Source of the DNA: Bactrocera neohumeralis
Taxonomy: Eukaryota; Arthropoda; Insecta; Diptera; Tephritidae
Assembly (NCBI RefSeq): GCF_024586455.1
Contig: NC_065919.1
Location: 43,190,839 to 43,254,838, forward strand
Reading direction: 5' to 3'
DNA: 64,000 nucleotides
How positions within the stretch are numbered: the first letter of the stretch is position 1; every line of letters begins with the position of its first letter. Below the pieces are notes generated by a model that saw only the letters and a list, made by a program, of their open reading frames with translations, was not told the origin of the DNA and did not search any database. Positions 21,855 through 33,180 of the stretch are shown piece after piece. The translations under genes were made by a program, and so were the position numbers.

Positions 21855-22485
21855 ATGTTATATATAAATTATATAAGAACGTTCACCGTAAACCCATATC
21901 ATCACACCGAACTCACCAAAATCCAGCTAAGCGACTGCATTTTCTGAGCTTACTGTTGTGGACACAGATACTTGGCTACGGCACATTTTATTGCGACCAT
22001 TATGGGAAGTGAGAACAAAAGATTAACTGCATAAATAACGAAAAAAGGCAACGCTAAATGTGTTATTATCGCGTTATTATCCGGCTGTTGTTGGCCGCAA
22101 TGGCTTAGCGTGAAAGCCGCGCCGGGTTATTTCCGTGGACTGGGCGCTTTTTATTTGTAGCGCGTGTTCAGTACTACTGCAGTCTGCTGTAGCGGACACT
22201 ATAATTGCTTATCAAATATGAATAACAATCTTTTGTTGCTTTGTGTTGGTTGATATTTATGCACCTCCGCTTTAAACAATTATTTTAAAAATTAATTACA
22301 TCGCAGTGAAATTAAGCATGCCATGTGATAGTTTGACAAGTCCAACTCCTTTACATAGAAGTCAGGATTGAGATACATTTTTGTATTTAATTAAGTCTTA
22401 TATTATATGTAAACATTGGTTCTAGATAGGTTAATACTACGCCGCTAATATTTGCAATACTCTGTTAACCAAGATCTGTCAAAAT
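21855..22485. other. Gene-free stretch
   Basis: 22070-22180 is GC-richer (GCGCCGGGTTATTTCCGTGG) and unique-looking. No gene recognised. Confidence 0.3.
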
Positions 22486-22489
22486 TGTC

Positions 22490-22905
22490 AAATCAACAAC
22501 TTTATAAAATATGGCTGATCAAATATGCAAAAGGAGAATCTACAAATAGAGTTGCACCAACGCATCGAGCAACGATTGTGACCGAATTTAAAGACAAAAA
22601 CACAATGATTACTATGGAACAACCACTTTGTTCACCAGATTTGGCTCCGTGTAATTTTTTTGGTTCCCCAAACTGAAATACCTCTCCGTAGAACTCATCG
22701 AAGTCGATCGAAGAGATAGAACAAAATTCGCTGAAAGAGATGAAGGCCATCCCTAAAAGTAGTTACGAAATGTGTTTCGAGGACTGGACAAATCGTTGGC
22801 ATAAGTGTATTACATCTGGTGGGGATTTGTTTGAAGGCGACAAAAACATATTGATGAATAATTAAATATTTTGCGTTTTATTTAGAATTTCCGGGCACTT
22901 TTTGT
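22490..22905 (+). pseudogene. mariner transposase C-terminus with 3' inverted end
   Basis: The frame at 22540-22676 reads HRATIVTEFKDKNTM and SPDLAPCNFF, where the third catalytic Asp is preserved (PDLAPC). After a frameshift, the rest follows: LKEMKAIPKSSYEMCFEDWTNRWHKCITSGGDLFEGD, then a stop near 22865. GGGCACTTTTTGTCTCAA at about 22895-22912 looks like the 3' terminal repeat; the copy at 29225 has the matching ACAAAAAAGTACCC inverted. The first and second catalytic blocks are missing, so the element is 5'-truncated at about 22490. It shares a family with the relic at 29225-29975. Confidence 0.8.
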
Positions 22906-22914
22906 CTCAACCAA

Positions 22915-23690
22915 AGAATTTTAATACAGAAAATTAAAATCCTCCAAAAAAACTTGTTTTAATTTTTTTTCTAAAGTCGCAATTTGCTGTTCATGTGGTA
23001 ATATTTTCTTCAATCAACGACTGTAATAACAAAAACCCAAACAGGATAACGTTACAAATTGAAAACAAATGGTATATGTATGAAAGACGGTCGCTCTTTC
23101 CATTTGCACATTATTCTGTACGGGCACGCGATAACCGGAGTAAATACTTTAAAATAGTTGAAAACGTCTTCGCTCTTTAATAGGTTTAGTATGTTTATAC
23201 ATATCCCTCACAAACTTCTTAGGCTATTCTTTATTAACAGAACTTAGTAGGAATATTTCTGTCATGCATTTATTGCTGTTATATTAAAAACAACTAAAAG
23301 TACTATAAGCATTGGGTAGAGATAGTAAAGTATGACTGCATATAATAAAGGAAGACCTGAAAGTTTGGTATGTCAGTGACGCGAAATAAACCAAACTTGC
23401 TCTGCACAAATCTTTAAAGCATCCCTTCCGGAAGTGCAAAAATGGAGGCAATCGGATTAAAAGCCATCCTATTCCCCATAAAACGATTATGTTAAATCTT
23501 TGTCTTTGATAACTAATAAATAAAAACGTTAGAGACATTCAATTTCGCACTCAAGATAATATGAAAAGGCTTTTTAGGAGTAAGTTGTTAACAAAAAGCT
23601 GCAATAATAATTGAGGCCACAGTTAAATTTTCAAATGAATACGCTATTGTACCATACTCTCGAGTAGGATGACTACTCGATTTGACTATT
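22915..23690. other. Gene-free stretch
   Basis: No family recognised. The minus-strand frame at 23284-23538 lacks any motif I know. Confidence 0.3.
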
Positions 23691-23694
23691 TTCA

Positions 23695-24060
23695 GTTTCG
23701 AAAATCACGTTTAAAGCTTTACGCGCAACTCGAATGATTCGAAACCGTCCATGGATCAAAAAGGGAAAAACATTTTGTTTCACTTTTCTAGTGAATGACT
23801 TTTAGCGGCTTCCGTTCTCATGGGGTTTACCCCAAAGCAGATTTTTCAGCTTCGAATGCGAAAAAAATTACAGGGAGCTAAATTTGGCAAATACGATAGC
23901 TGAGCAATGACTCTCATTTTGTCTGTAGCGAAAAAGTCAGTCATCCCAGCTTTTGGCGAAACAATATCATGCTGAAAAATACATTAATTTTCTGTTCATA
24001 ATTCCGATCATTTACAACCGGTCGTTCGCAACGAACAGCCGTTTAAACGACCACATTTAA
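23695..24060 (-). pseudogene. mariner transposase C-terminal fragment, decayed
   Basis: The minus strand reads MTDFFATDKMRVIAQLSYLPNLAPCNFF, corresponding to the mariner third block (PYSPDLAPCDFFLF). The catalytic Asp is changed to Asn in PNLAPC. VNPMRTEAAKSH-like sequence follows where relatives have KGKRFESVEAIK. Frameshifts surround it. It lies within 200 bp of the irritans-like element at 24238 on the same strand, but that element has its own end at 24238, so the two are separate. Confidence 0.55.
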
Positions 24061-24237
24061 CCCTGTGGAACGAATTCATGGTGAACTTGTGTACGGTACT
24101 CAACGTAATCGCTTCACATCGCTTAAGTTTATACCCACTTTAACTTGGTTTTCTCGGTTTTTGGTGTGCCACTATCAACAGTTTAGCATTATCAGCTGTT
24201 ATACATGCTCCTGAGCACTTGAATTTATCAAGCATTT

Positions 24238-25375
24238 AGGTCAATTGAAAAGTCCCCTAGTTCAGTTCAAGGTTGACAAATTAATTATAGCGACCCTCCA
24301 ACTTTTTGATACCATTTTTGTAGTACGATTTGTTCTTTCTTCAAAATTCACTTTAGTTGATCGCCTCTTCATATAATAAAAATTATTTGCCAGCGATCAT
24401 TCTTTTGAGATCTGAGAACAGGAATTAGTCGCTGGGGGCCAGATCTGGAAAACACAGTGGATTCGAAAGCATTTTGAAGCCTAATTCATGGAATTTTGCC
24501 ATCGTTTTTACTGTCCTGTGACACGCTGCATTGTCTTGGCGAACAGAACTTCCTTTTTCTTTAAATGCGACCGTTTTTCGGCGATGTCGACTTTTAAACG
24601 GATTAGTAACGCCATGTATGATGGGCAAAATACAGACGCCATAACCTTGCTAGCCGACTATTGCATTTTTCCACGCTGTGGAGCGGGTTCATCGGGGCAG
24701 TGCACTCGGATGACCGACGACTGGCCTTTGGATAGAAATGATGGAGCCTTGTTCCATCTTTTGTCACATATCGACGCAAAAGCTCGGGTTAAATACGCTC
24801 TAACACCTTAAAACACTGCTCCCAATCATCAACTTGTTTTTGGTTAAAAGTGGGCTCGCGGCACTCACTTTTCACAGAGCTTTCTCATACCTAAATATTC
24901 GTGAATGATTTGATGTATAGTATATGCACTTGATATCTTTAGAGTATCTGCTATCTCGAACAACTTCACTTTGCGGTTATCCAAAATTATTTTGTGGAAT
25001 ATTTTGATGTTTTCGTTGGTAACAATCTCTTTTGGGCGTCCGCTGCGTTCACCGTTTTCGGTGCTAATTTCACCTCGTCTAAACTTAGAATTCCAATCCT
25101 TGATGATTGATTTTCCTGCGCCAGTATCCGTAAAATATATATTTTGCACCTTCGAAAAGCAATATCTTATCAACAGACGAAATTCCTTTCTATACAACTT
25201 TTCACAATAACTTAAGTTGTTTCACTCAAAATAATATAATTCACAAACTAATGATGCGACAGCTGTCCAGTTTATGTATCATTGAAGATTAGGGCTAATT
25301 AGAAATTATACAAGTATGAATTTAATACTAGTAGCGCCATCTATGTATCAGGCTGATGAATTTTTCGATTGACCT
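24238..25375 (-). mobile_element. mariner element (irritans-like), near full length, defective
   Basis: The ends AGGTCAATTGAAAAGTCC (24238-24255) and, inverted, AGGTCAATCGAAAAATTC (25358-25375) form inverted repeats, giving a 1.14-kb element. The minus strand starts with MYRKEFRLLIRYCF near 25197, then DTGAGKSIIKDWNSKFRRGE, GERSGRPKEIVTNENIK, and VKLFEIADTLKISSAYTIHQIIHEYLGMRKLCEK to 24865. The first catalytic block is recognisable but ruined: LRRYVTKDGTRLHH stands for VTMDETWLHH. A stop-ridden stretch follows, then RQDNAACHRTVKTMAKFHEL at about 24480-24530 (second Asp intact) and LCFPDLAPSD at 24425 (third Asp intact). The C-terminus after DLAPSD is deleted. Subfamily placement is from memory of irritans-type proteins. 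Confidence 0.85.
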
Positions 25376-25539
25376 GTTAAATGTAATATTAAACTTCACA
25401 CCAAAGCAAAAGTTACCAATATAGTAGTTTGTAAGGGCCAGTCCTATTCGATGAGGTGGCAGACTTGTGTATTTGAACGAAAAACCCGATCTATAAAATA
25501 AATTACTCTAGACATTCCAATCTGTGGAATACTTTATAT

Positions 25540-26573
25540 TTATTCGCAACAAAGTTGCTAAGGAGTTTTTATTATAGTTTTGTTACATAACGGTTGTTTT
25601 AAAACAGTCAGATAATATATATACCAAAGTGCAATGTCTGTCTATCGGGTTCATCCGTCAGTCCACTCCGTCCGTGCAAGCTGTAACTTGAGTAAAACTT
25701 GAGACATCATGATGAAACTTGGTACACGCATTCCTTGGCTCCATAAGAAGGTTAAGTTTGAAGATGGGCAAAATCGGCCTACTGCCACGCCCACAAAATG
25801 GCGGAAACGGAAAACCTATAAAGTGTCATAACTAAGCCATAAATAAAGATATTAAAGTGAGATTTGGCACAAAGGATCGCATTAGGGAGGGGCATATTTG
25901 GACGTAATTTTTTGGAAAAGTGGGCGTGGCCCCGCCCCCTACTAAGTTTTTTGTACATATCTCGGCAACTACTATAGCTATGTCAACCAAACTCTATAGA
26001 GTCGTTTCCTTCAGGCATTTCCATATACAGTCCAAAAATGGAAGAAATCGGATAATAACCACGCCCACCTCCCATACAAAGGTTATGTTGAAAATCACTA
26101 AAAGTGCGTTAACGGACTAACAAAAAACGTCAGAAACACTAAATTTTACGGAAGAAATTGCAGAAGGAAGCTGCACCCAGGCGTTTTTTAAAAATTGGAA
26201 ATGGGCGTGGCCTCGCCCACTTATGGACCGAAAACCATATCTCAGGAACTACTCGACCGATTTCAATGAAATTCGGTATATAATATTTTCTTAACACCCT
26301 GATGACATGTACGAAATATAGGTGAAATCGGTTCACAACCACGCCTTCTTCCAATAGAACAATATTTTGAATTCCATCTGATGCCTTTTCTCTATAATAC
26401 GAGTACATACATTAGGAACCAATGATGATAGCGGAATAAAACTTTACAAAAATACGGTATTTGAAAAATATGTAAATGACGTATACATAAATCTCGATTA
26501 TCACTTTATCATGCGAGAGTATAAAATGTTCGGTGACACCCGAACTTAGCCCTTCCTTACTTGTTTTTGAATA
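25540..26573 (-). repeat. Unclassified 1-kb repeat family, near full-length copy
   Basis: On the minus strand it starts with ACAAGTAAGGAAGGGCTAAG (about 26554-26573) and the hairpin-forming GTTCGGGTGTCACCGAAC near 26531-26548, then TTTTATACTCTCGCATGATA. It ends near 25540-25560 with CTTAGCAACTTTGTTGCG. The copy at 39553-40616 is its closest partner, in inverted orientation. Internal phrases such as CGCCCACCTCCCATACAAAG and CTCAGGAACTAC are shared. An open frame (26139-26408, minus) translates similarly in the partner copy, but frames elsewhere are broken, so I see DNA-level conservation rather than a protein. Confidence 0.75.
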
Positions 26574-26579
26574 CATTCC

Positions 26580-27900
26580 ATCAAAAATAAATTACCATAG
26601 CTTCAGCTTTAAATTCGTAAATGTTTAGAGCCTCGTATGTATATAAACATAAATTTACAGTTTAACTTTTTCTCTTTTATGCAGTGAGGTCTTAATTCGC
26701 ATAATTATATTTATTTAGGATTCATACAAGTGAGTACGTATGTACCCTGTCTATGTCAAACTCAATTATGATACTCCAAAGTAAAAAATTCCAAAAAAAA
26801 TTGCGTACTTCGAGCCTTTCGAATATGAAAACATAGAAACGTATCAAATGCAATTGGCATATTTGCAATTAGCCGTACACTTGAAAGTCTGTTTCAACAG
26901 TAATAAAACATGAAATCATATATTCAACCATTTTAGAAAAAAACGCTTTTATTTTGTTTTTTTTGTTTTTTTTTTTTTCTACGCCGCAAACACCAATGGC
27001 ACTTTGTGCGTGTTTTATTTATTAAAAGTTTTCTTTTTTCGCACAGTTTGCGTTATGCACTTTTGCACTTTGTTTGCACATTTGCTTTGCCACAACTCAA
27101 CGACACTCAGCCAGCTAAAAACAAAAGCAAACACACACTTAAATAAATAAATTTGCAGCCAGTGTCAGCGCCTGCTTTTATGCTTTTATATGTCTCTTTT
27201 ATATGGCACTGCACGAGCATGCATTTATCACTCTTTCGCACGAGGCACTTGACGTGACAATGTGTGTGTGCGTGTGTCAATTTGCTTGTGTGTGTAGTAC
27301 TTTGCAACTTGCAAGCCTGATTCTGCTTACCACATGCACCACACGGAGAAACTTTCACCTTTGCAGGCCTATTTGCTGGTACATTTGTATAAATACATAC
27401 ATATGTATATATTGTATGTTTATATGTATGTATGTGTCTACAATGTGGTATTTAAGTGTATGCTTGTATGGTTGTTCGAGTTGTGCCCGACAGTGTTTTT
27501 ACTGCGGTTATTTGCACTTATTGTTCCCTTCTTTTCCTCAACGCTGCATCTGTATTTGCACAGTTTAAAAGCTTTAATACTTTCGTATATGTGGCTATTT
27601 AGTAATAATACATCTGTTGAATGTATGGCTACACATATTATCATTACAAGACCGATAGTCGTTCACGATCCATTTGTTTAAATAATAATATTTTACATAA
27701 TTTTTTGTTAAAGAATTGAAATATTTAAAGTATTCTTCACGCTAAAAAAATCGAAAAGTATGTGACACAACGCACAAATTATTCACCTTTTGGTGAATCG
27801 GTGATATTTTGAAATTTTCATGGACCACTTGACGTAGTTTGACCCATGCGAAATGTCTTTGAACTTTGTAGCCATGTTTTGGATAATAATTTGTGTAAAA
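26580..27900. other. Unique-looking non-coding block
   Basis: It contains a T-rich tract (26948-26980), GT-rich sequence (27250-27300), and TATGTATG runs (27403-27436). ORFs at 27203-27681 lie in this low-complexity DNA and are not recognised. It resembles fly regulatory or intronic DNA in style. Confidence 0.35.
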
Positions 27901-27954
27901 TTTTGCGAAGAAACCTTGTCAAATAAAAAAGTACACTATAGGAAAGAGATTATT

Positions 27955-28660
27955 TGCGAATTTAAATAATAGTTCTTATATATTAACCGATAGATGCGGT
28001 ATAAGGTCAGCCAAAAATTCGAAAATAATTGTGTTAGGATATGAGAGCTGGGGAATTATTTGCCCGATTTTACATATGGCTGTTATCACAAAATATACTC
28101 CCCGAATTTCAATAATAGAACTCATCAACTGGCATATATGCTCAGTATAAAATCAACCTTATGCGCCGGAGTCCACATATCTGGTGTCTAGGTCCTTAAA
28201 ATATTGTAGTCTGATTTCGATAATCTCTGGGCGTAAGATTATATAATTTCTAGACATTATTTCAACATAGTTTTACTCTAATAACTTCAGTGAGGCTTAT
28301 TTGTGCATTATAAACTAAAAGAAGCAGATAAAATATAAAAGTTTGTTATATAGGAAGTAAGCGTATTTTCAGAATGTGTGAATAAATGCTAAAAGGATTT
28401 GTGTTTAGCGAGTTTGGTTGAGATAGCTTTAGTGGTTTTGAAGATAATGAGATATGATTATTTAGAATACCAACACTCTATGGATACCACGTTTCATCAA
28501 AATTTCTTAATTTTCACTCATGTTATCGCTTGCACGGATGGACGGACAGTGTTCCGGAATTCCACATATCTTGTCAACCTGATAATTTATATATATGTAA
28601 CTCCATATCATTTTCGATTAGTTTTAGGTGATACAAACAATTGTTAGGTTAACACAACTA
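27955..28660 (+). repeat. Unclassified 1-kb repeat family, diverged copy
   Basis: GATAGATGCGGTATAAGGTC (27989-28008) matches the middle of the copy at 14460-15190. TCAAAATTTCTTAATTTTCACTC and GCTTGCACGGATGGACGGAC at 28529-28548 match the 3' part of the copy at 39553-40616 (GCTTGCACGGACGGACAGAC). The 5' hairpin end is missing, so this copy is 5'-truncated or interrupted. It has no coding capacity. Confidence 0.65.
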
Positions 28661-28664
28661 ATAT

Positions 28665-29220
28665 ACACTGTCCAACAATTGTCAAGTTCGTACCTTTCTG
28701 AAATTTTGATCCTTTCTGACGGCAGACACACCATTAGACGTCTATATCGTCTATATCTTGGAGGTAGCGTGGAATAATTTGTATATACTATCCAGAAACT
28801 TGAACATCAATATCGAATTTATAATAGTGTTACTGAAACACTTGAAAGGCGAAAGGACAAATTCCCTATTGTCATGGAAACGATGGCAAATCCATCTCAA
28901 GAGGATCATCGATGGAAAAAAGGGAACCGTAATACAGAAATAATCAACGATACTTAGACGAAGTAAAAAATATGTCATGCACTTTAGAAATGGTATGGAA
29001 AATTGGAAGATATATAAATGATGTACCGACCCCGAAAGCAACTTAATGTGGTGATTGAATAAAAACATAAAGTCTGGCATAGTTCACAGCTAATCTGGTT
29101 GTACAAAGTGCAATAAAGTTCAAAAAGCTCGTATTTAAGGAGAAGATTTTGAAATTTAATGAAGCAAATACCAAAACGGATTTTAACATGGAAAAGAATC
29201 GTGCTTTTATAACGCACACA
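28665..29220. other. Gene-free stretch
   Basis: Not recognised. Two short frames on opposite strands (28751-29080, 28758-28943) overlap and neither shows a domain. Confidence 0.3.
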
Positions 29221-29224
29221 TTAT

Positions 29225-30021
29225 GACAAAAAAGTACCCGTTAATGTAAATAAAATATTTAATTATTCATCAACATTTATTTTGTCGCCTTCAAAGTAAT
29301 TTGCACCAGATGTAACACACCTACGTCAACGATTTTTCTAGACATCGAAAACATTTTTATAAGCACTTTTTGGGATGGTCTTCAGCTCCTTTAGCGAAAC
29401 TTGTTTTATCTCTTCGATCGAAACGGGTTCCACGGAGAGGCAATTTCACTTTGGGTGACAAGAAAAAATCACACGGAACCAAATCTAGTGAATACGGTGG
29501 TTCATCGATGGTATTCATTCTTTTTTTGGCTTTAAATTCGGTCACAACTGTGGCTCGATGCATGGTTATTGTCCATAAGCATCGTGTAAAACCACGAATA
29601 TTAAAAAAAAAAGACACTGAGCATCACCTTGATTTTTTAGCGGCTTCGGCGTGGTTTTTATGGTTTATGTTTTCATGTCAAACTCATAAAGCCATGTCTC
29701 ATCGGCAGTTCGCACGGTCGCACATCAAGCATGCTCAAAGAGATTTGTATTCTTTGTCGGTACTCTTTTTGAGCCAAAATCATTCGAACGGACTCGCCTG
29801 ACGATTTTCAAGCAACATATCCTTCATTTTTTAATGTTTTCATCAGTTGAAGAGGTCGAAGGTCGTCCAGAACGAGGCAAGTCTTCAACGATCTCTCGAC
29901 CGTCTTGAAGATTTTGTACCACTCGTAGTCTTGGGTTTTTAAAAAATATAATTTAGTTGAAAAACTTTAAGCGTTTTCAGAAACACCGGAAGAACATTCG
30001 CATTGATTCAGCACACGAAAT
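29225..30021 (-). pseudogene. mariner transposase, broken, C- to N-terminal pieces
   Basis: The right-to-left order is N- to C-terminal. HTH-region pieces at 29829-30010 read in fragments as FRVLN.CE, KPKTTSGTK, and a SSTDENIKK-like segment. The first-block region is at about 29640-29720 (ELPMRHGFMSLT in place of GDETWLYEFDMKT). MHRATVVTEFKAKKRM and DLVPCDFFLSPKVKLPLRGTRF are at 29390-29560, where the third Asp is kept in LDLVPC. The C-terminus is at about 29290-29390. The 3' terminal repeat ACAAAAAAGTACCC is at 29225-29238. It is in the same family as 22490-22905. The HTH-region piece is repeated at 30283-30505. Confidence 0.75.
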
Positions 30022-30282
30022 TTGGTTAACATAATATTTTCTTCGATGACATGTTTGATGGGTGAAATCGGTTCACAAGCACGCCTTCTTCCAATATAAA
30101 ATTCTTCATCGACTTTTTTATCCATTGTAAAACATCAATGATGAACGGAATAAAACTTTACACAAATACGGTATTTGAAAAATATGTAAATGACGTATTA
30201 TGAAATCTCGATTATCACTTAACCATGCGAGAGTATAAAATGTTCGGTGACACCCGAACTTAGCCCTTCCTTACTTGTTTTT
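30022..30282 (-). repeat. Fragment of the 1-kb repeat, scrambled with mariner sequence
   Basis: It matches the hairpin end of the family: AGAGTATAAAATGTTCGGTG at 30231-30250, then ACACCCGAACTTAGCCCTTC. Further left it reads GGTGAAATCGGTTCACAAGC and CGCCTTCTTCC. Between about 30097 and 30130 the normal repeat sequence is replaced by TTCATCGACTTTTTTATCC plus CATTGTAAAA, which resembles the start-codon region of the neighbouring mariner copy at 30468-30505. This looks like a patchwork join. Confidence 0.6.
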
Positions 30283-30510
30283 TAATGTTTTCATCAGTTG
30301 AAGAGGTCGAAGGTCGAAGCATGTCTTCAACGATCTCTCGTCCGTGTTTGAAGGCTTTGTACCACTCGTAGTTTTGGGTTTTTAATATAATTTAGGAACT
30401 TTAAGCCTTTTCCCACATTCGCAATGATTCAGCACACGAAATTTGGTTAGAAATTCAAACTTTGAGAAAAATTCTTCTTCGACATTTTTATCCATTGTAA
30501 AAATCGGAAC
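30283..30510 (-). pseudogene. Duplicate of mariner N-terminal region
   Basis: It begins TTTTTAATGTTTTCATCAGT, identical to the start at about 29828, then GAAGAGGTCGAAGGTCG, and runs in parallel with 29829-30020. It ends with GTTTGAATTTCTAACCAAAT read on the minus strand. A minus-strand ATG at about 30495 opens MDKNVEEEFFSKFEF, which could be the start of this element's transposase. The two copies flank the repeat fragment at 30022-30282. It is non-functional. Confidence 0.65.
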
Positions 30511-30514
30511 GCAC

Positions 30515-33035
30515 TACTGCGGTGTACCGAATTAAGCAGCTGCTGTAAACAAACTGCATTATAAAGTTTTTTGAAATATGTACGTATAACTAAACTTGCT
30601 GTTTCTTTAGCAGTTTCATTTAATTTAAGGAAATATTCGAGAGCAGGAAATTCTGCCGATTGTTGGCTTGAGCAGCAGGACATAGTGATGTCGTATATCT
30701 TTTTCTTGAAGAGATTAAAGCTGTCACATGATGCGGCATATCGCACAAGCGAAACAATCACGGTGTTTAATGGGAAACGGAAGTTAGATAATAATGTTGA
30801 GTATGTATTTTCGACACTCAGCTTCTGTTGTAATTCGAATATACAACGCAGACTCACGAAAATACGCAGGAAATCTAAATTATCAAAATCAAACAATGAT
30901 ACAATACATATGTAACAGCCGCAACGACCGCACTCTTGACGCCTTGGTTCATTATACCATACCAGTAACAGGAGCATGTGAGTGAGTGTCTGGGGCCACA
31001 CTCCTTCGTGATACAATGCGGCCGTGACACTTTAATGGCGTTCGCAAGTGCCGAGTGGCGAATAATGCAATCGACAAAACCAACAATGGGTCAAAGACAA
31101 AACAACAACCATTATAAATGCACAGCAAACAAGAGGCAACAACAACAAGAATAGTAGGCAACAAACGCTAACAACTAAACGAACGACAGAGAGCGATGGC
31201 TGAGCCGGCGGAAACAAAGTGCGATAAAACGACAGACAATTGCGACAATTGCGACGCGCTGGACGACAATGACGATGCTGTCAACGCAAGTAAAGACAAA
31301 AACAACAGCACAACTAACAGAAGAACGAAAATTACAGCCCGGTACAATGGAACGGTGTCGACAAAAGCGAATAAGCGTAACCGCAGTCAGGACAACAATA
31401 ATAATGCGACTGAGAGCGAAACAGAAAAACGACAAACAAAACAACAAATATACGTATATATTTATATATGTAATGACAGCAACAAACAGCGCAATGTCAA
31501 CGGCAGCATCGCCACCAACCAACAACAACAATAGCTGTCATTGTCGTAAATTAAGAAAGTAAAACGCGACAGTCCGACCACGAGGCGAACACATCCCGGA
31601 ATGGTACGCCCAGCAATGTGAACGAAAGAAAGCAATAAAGTAGCAATAAGCGGATAAAACGAGCGCACAAAGACATATAGCGCTGTGATAAGCGTGAAAT
31701 TGAACGGTACCGGCCGAAGGAGTGGCGGAGCAGGGCGTCTGCGATGAGGTCAAAGTGAGCGGCTTGGCGGTGGGTAATAACGGTGCTGAGTTGGCAGCGG
31801 AAAAACAAGCGAGATTACCGCATAACAGGAATAAAGTCGCGGATGCGTCCAGATGACTCTGGCGCTAGCACCATACAGCCATTCAAATACATTGTCGGAA
31901 AACGCTAGTGGCACTACTGTACTGCTGGATGGTCATTCAGCTCAAGTGGGTTGGCTGCTCGAAAGAAATACAATAAAATACAAATGAACTAAGCGCCATG
32001 GCAACAAAGAATTCTCAAGCAACACTTAATTTGCATTTTCCTCGCATTAGAGTCATATAAAAATAGAGATTTAGTAAAAGATAGATTTAAATAAGTAAAT
32101 CGAAATCTGCTTTAATAAGACTTCTGGTTTACAAACATGATAATAATAAATAATAAATTTGCTCGGAAAACCCAGATATTTCCCTCAAGTAGAGAGACTA
32201 TGGACTCACTAGCCATCACTTACTACAGTATGGCAAAATGAAAGTTGGTATTTTCGGTTAAAAATATGGATTTACTGTACGAAATAATTGTCATCTTGAA
32301 TAATGTATTTTTGTATGGTCTTCCAGTATTTGAGTACCAATTCAATAGCGTGATGCTTTGAGATCTTCAAGCATCGATGCGCCTTTTTTCAATTTTGACC
32401 TCATCTCAGTGAATGGAGCCATGTGTAGAAATTTACGCAAGTGAGGAAAATTCTCTGAGCGCCATTTACATATGTCTCAAGCAGCTCACGACTTCCGGCC
32501 TTAGATAAAGTCTCCTTTGGGTAGCCAAAGAACATCCGTTAGAAAGCGAGCTAAAGTGAGAAGGCGAAACATTTCCTTCACAGGGCTGTGCGCTGGGCTT
32601 GGGATCCGCAACGTAAAAAACACTACCAATCAAAAGGTGAAAACGGTCTCGGATGTGGGACCCCCCTTTTGCTGACGACCACTGAGAACGTATTAAAGAT
32701 TACGATTTAAGGGGATGCATCTCAGTGAAATATTTACCTAGCAATCTAGCTCTTGAGCATAATAAAGAAGAAATATTTTTTTTGGGCTGAAATTCGGCGT
32801 AATCGGTGGGTGGGAAACTCATTCAGAGTGTAATTCCTTTAAAATATCGGTGTTTCATGAAATGCATGAGTCGCAGGCAACGCGTTTTTTTCATTCCTAA
32901 AAATTCGTGAATGCTGAGACTTAAGCGTTTTTTAAGATTTAATTTTGAGTTTAACTACTTTAGAGGGGTTGGATCAAATATCGCGACATTTTCACAAAAT
33001 TCAAATAAAGATTGGTACCCTAAGCCAAGAATAGA
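30515..33035. other. Unique-looking non-coding block, partly GC-richer
   Basis: 31020-31860 is rich in CAACAA, GACAA and GCGATAAA phrases, typical of fly 5' untranslated or enhancer DNA. ORFs on the opposite strand (30952-31808) mirror this composition and look like shadows. A candidate exon at 31196 is listed separately. 32270-33035 contains AT-rich sequence and a GGGACCCCCCTTTTGCTGAC phrase near 32658 that I associate with LINE 5' regions in tephritids. That association is from memory and weak. Confidence 0.35.
31196..31534 (+). CDS. Hypothetical low-complexity ORF, possible first coding exon
   Basis: This 112-residue frame starts MAEPAETKCDKTTDNCDNCD at an ATG (31196) that follows 5'UTR-like sequence (GGCAACAAACGCTAACAACT, then GAACGACAGAGAGCG). 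It is hydrophilic and rich in Asn, Asp, Lys and Thr, ends in a run of Gln (NQQQQ), and has no domain I know. A GTAAAG donor-like site lies inside it near 31290. Similar composition arises by chance in CAACAA-rich fly DNA, and an overlapping frame (31269-31562) is equally open. I rate a real exon possible but unlikely without transcript support. Confidence 0.2.
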   Translation: MAEPAETKCDKTTDNCDNCDALDDNDDAVNASKDKNNSTTNRRTKITARYNGTVSTKANKRNRSQDNNNNATESETEKRQTKQQIYVYIYICNDSNKQRNVNGSIATNQQQQ

Positions 33036-33039
33036 GATT

Positions 33040-33177
33040 TTTTGTTGGTAGAGAGCATTAAGTCAGACCACAGGCTTTTCTGTCCATATACTTACAAGAC
33101 TTGATAACATTTTGAACAAAAGAAAAATCTTCAAAATGATGTATGATATCACAAAAAGTGAGAGACTAGTTCGCTTA
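33040..33177 (+). repeat. Unclassified tephritid-type repeat, left part (interrupted)
   Basis: The stretch ending GTGAGAGACTAGTTCGCTTA corresponds to the family member at 59160-59640, where CTGGGAACTATTTCGCGTATATATAG occurs at the same place. It stops at 33177, where a transposase 3' end begins. The repeat resumes at 33451. Confidence 0.55.
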
Positions 33178-33180
33178 TAA

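Noticed and set aside
26139..26408. Frame conserved between two copies of the 1-kb repeat, possibly a protein
   Set aside because: The frame is interrupted outside this block and lacks a plausible start in both copies. Conservation is explained by DNA-level identity of the repeat.
30447..31016. A 189-residue minus-strand open frame, the longest in the window
   Set aside because: Its last part lies within the mariner N-terminal duplicate (FRFLQWIKMSKKNFSQSLNF is the out-of-frame translation of the MDKNVEEEFF region), and the rest shows no domain. It is a frame that happens to cross a junction.
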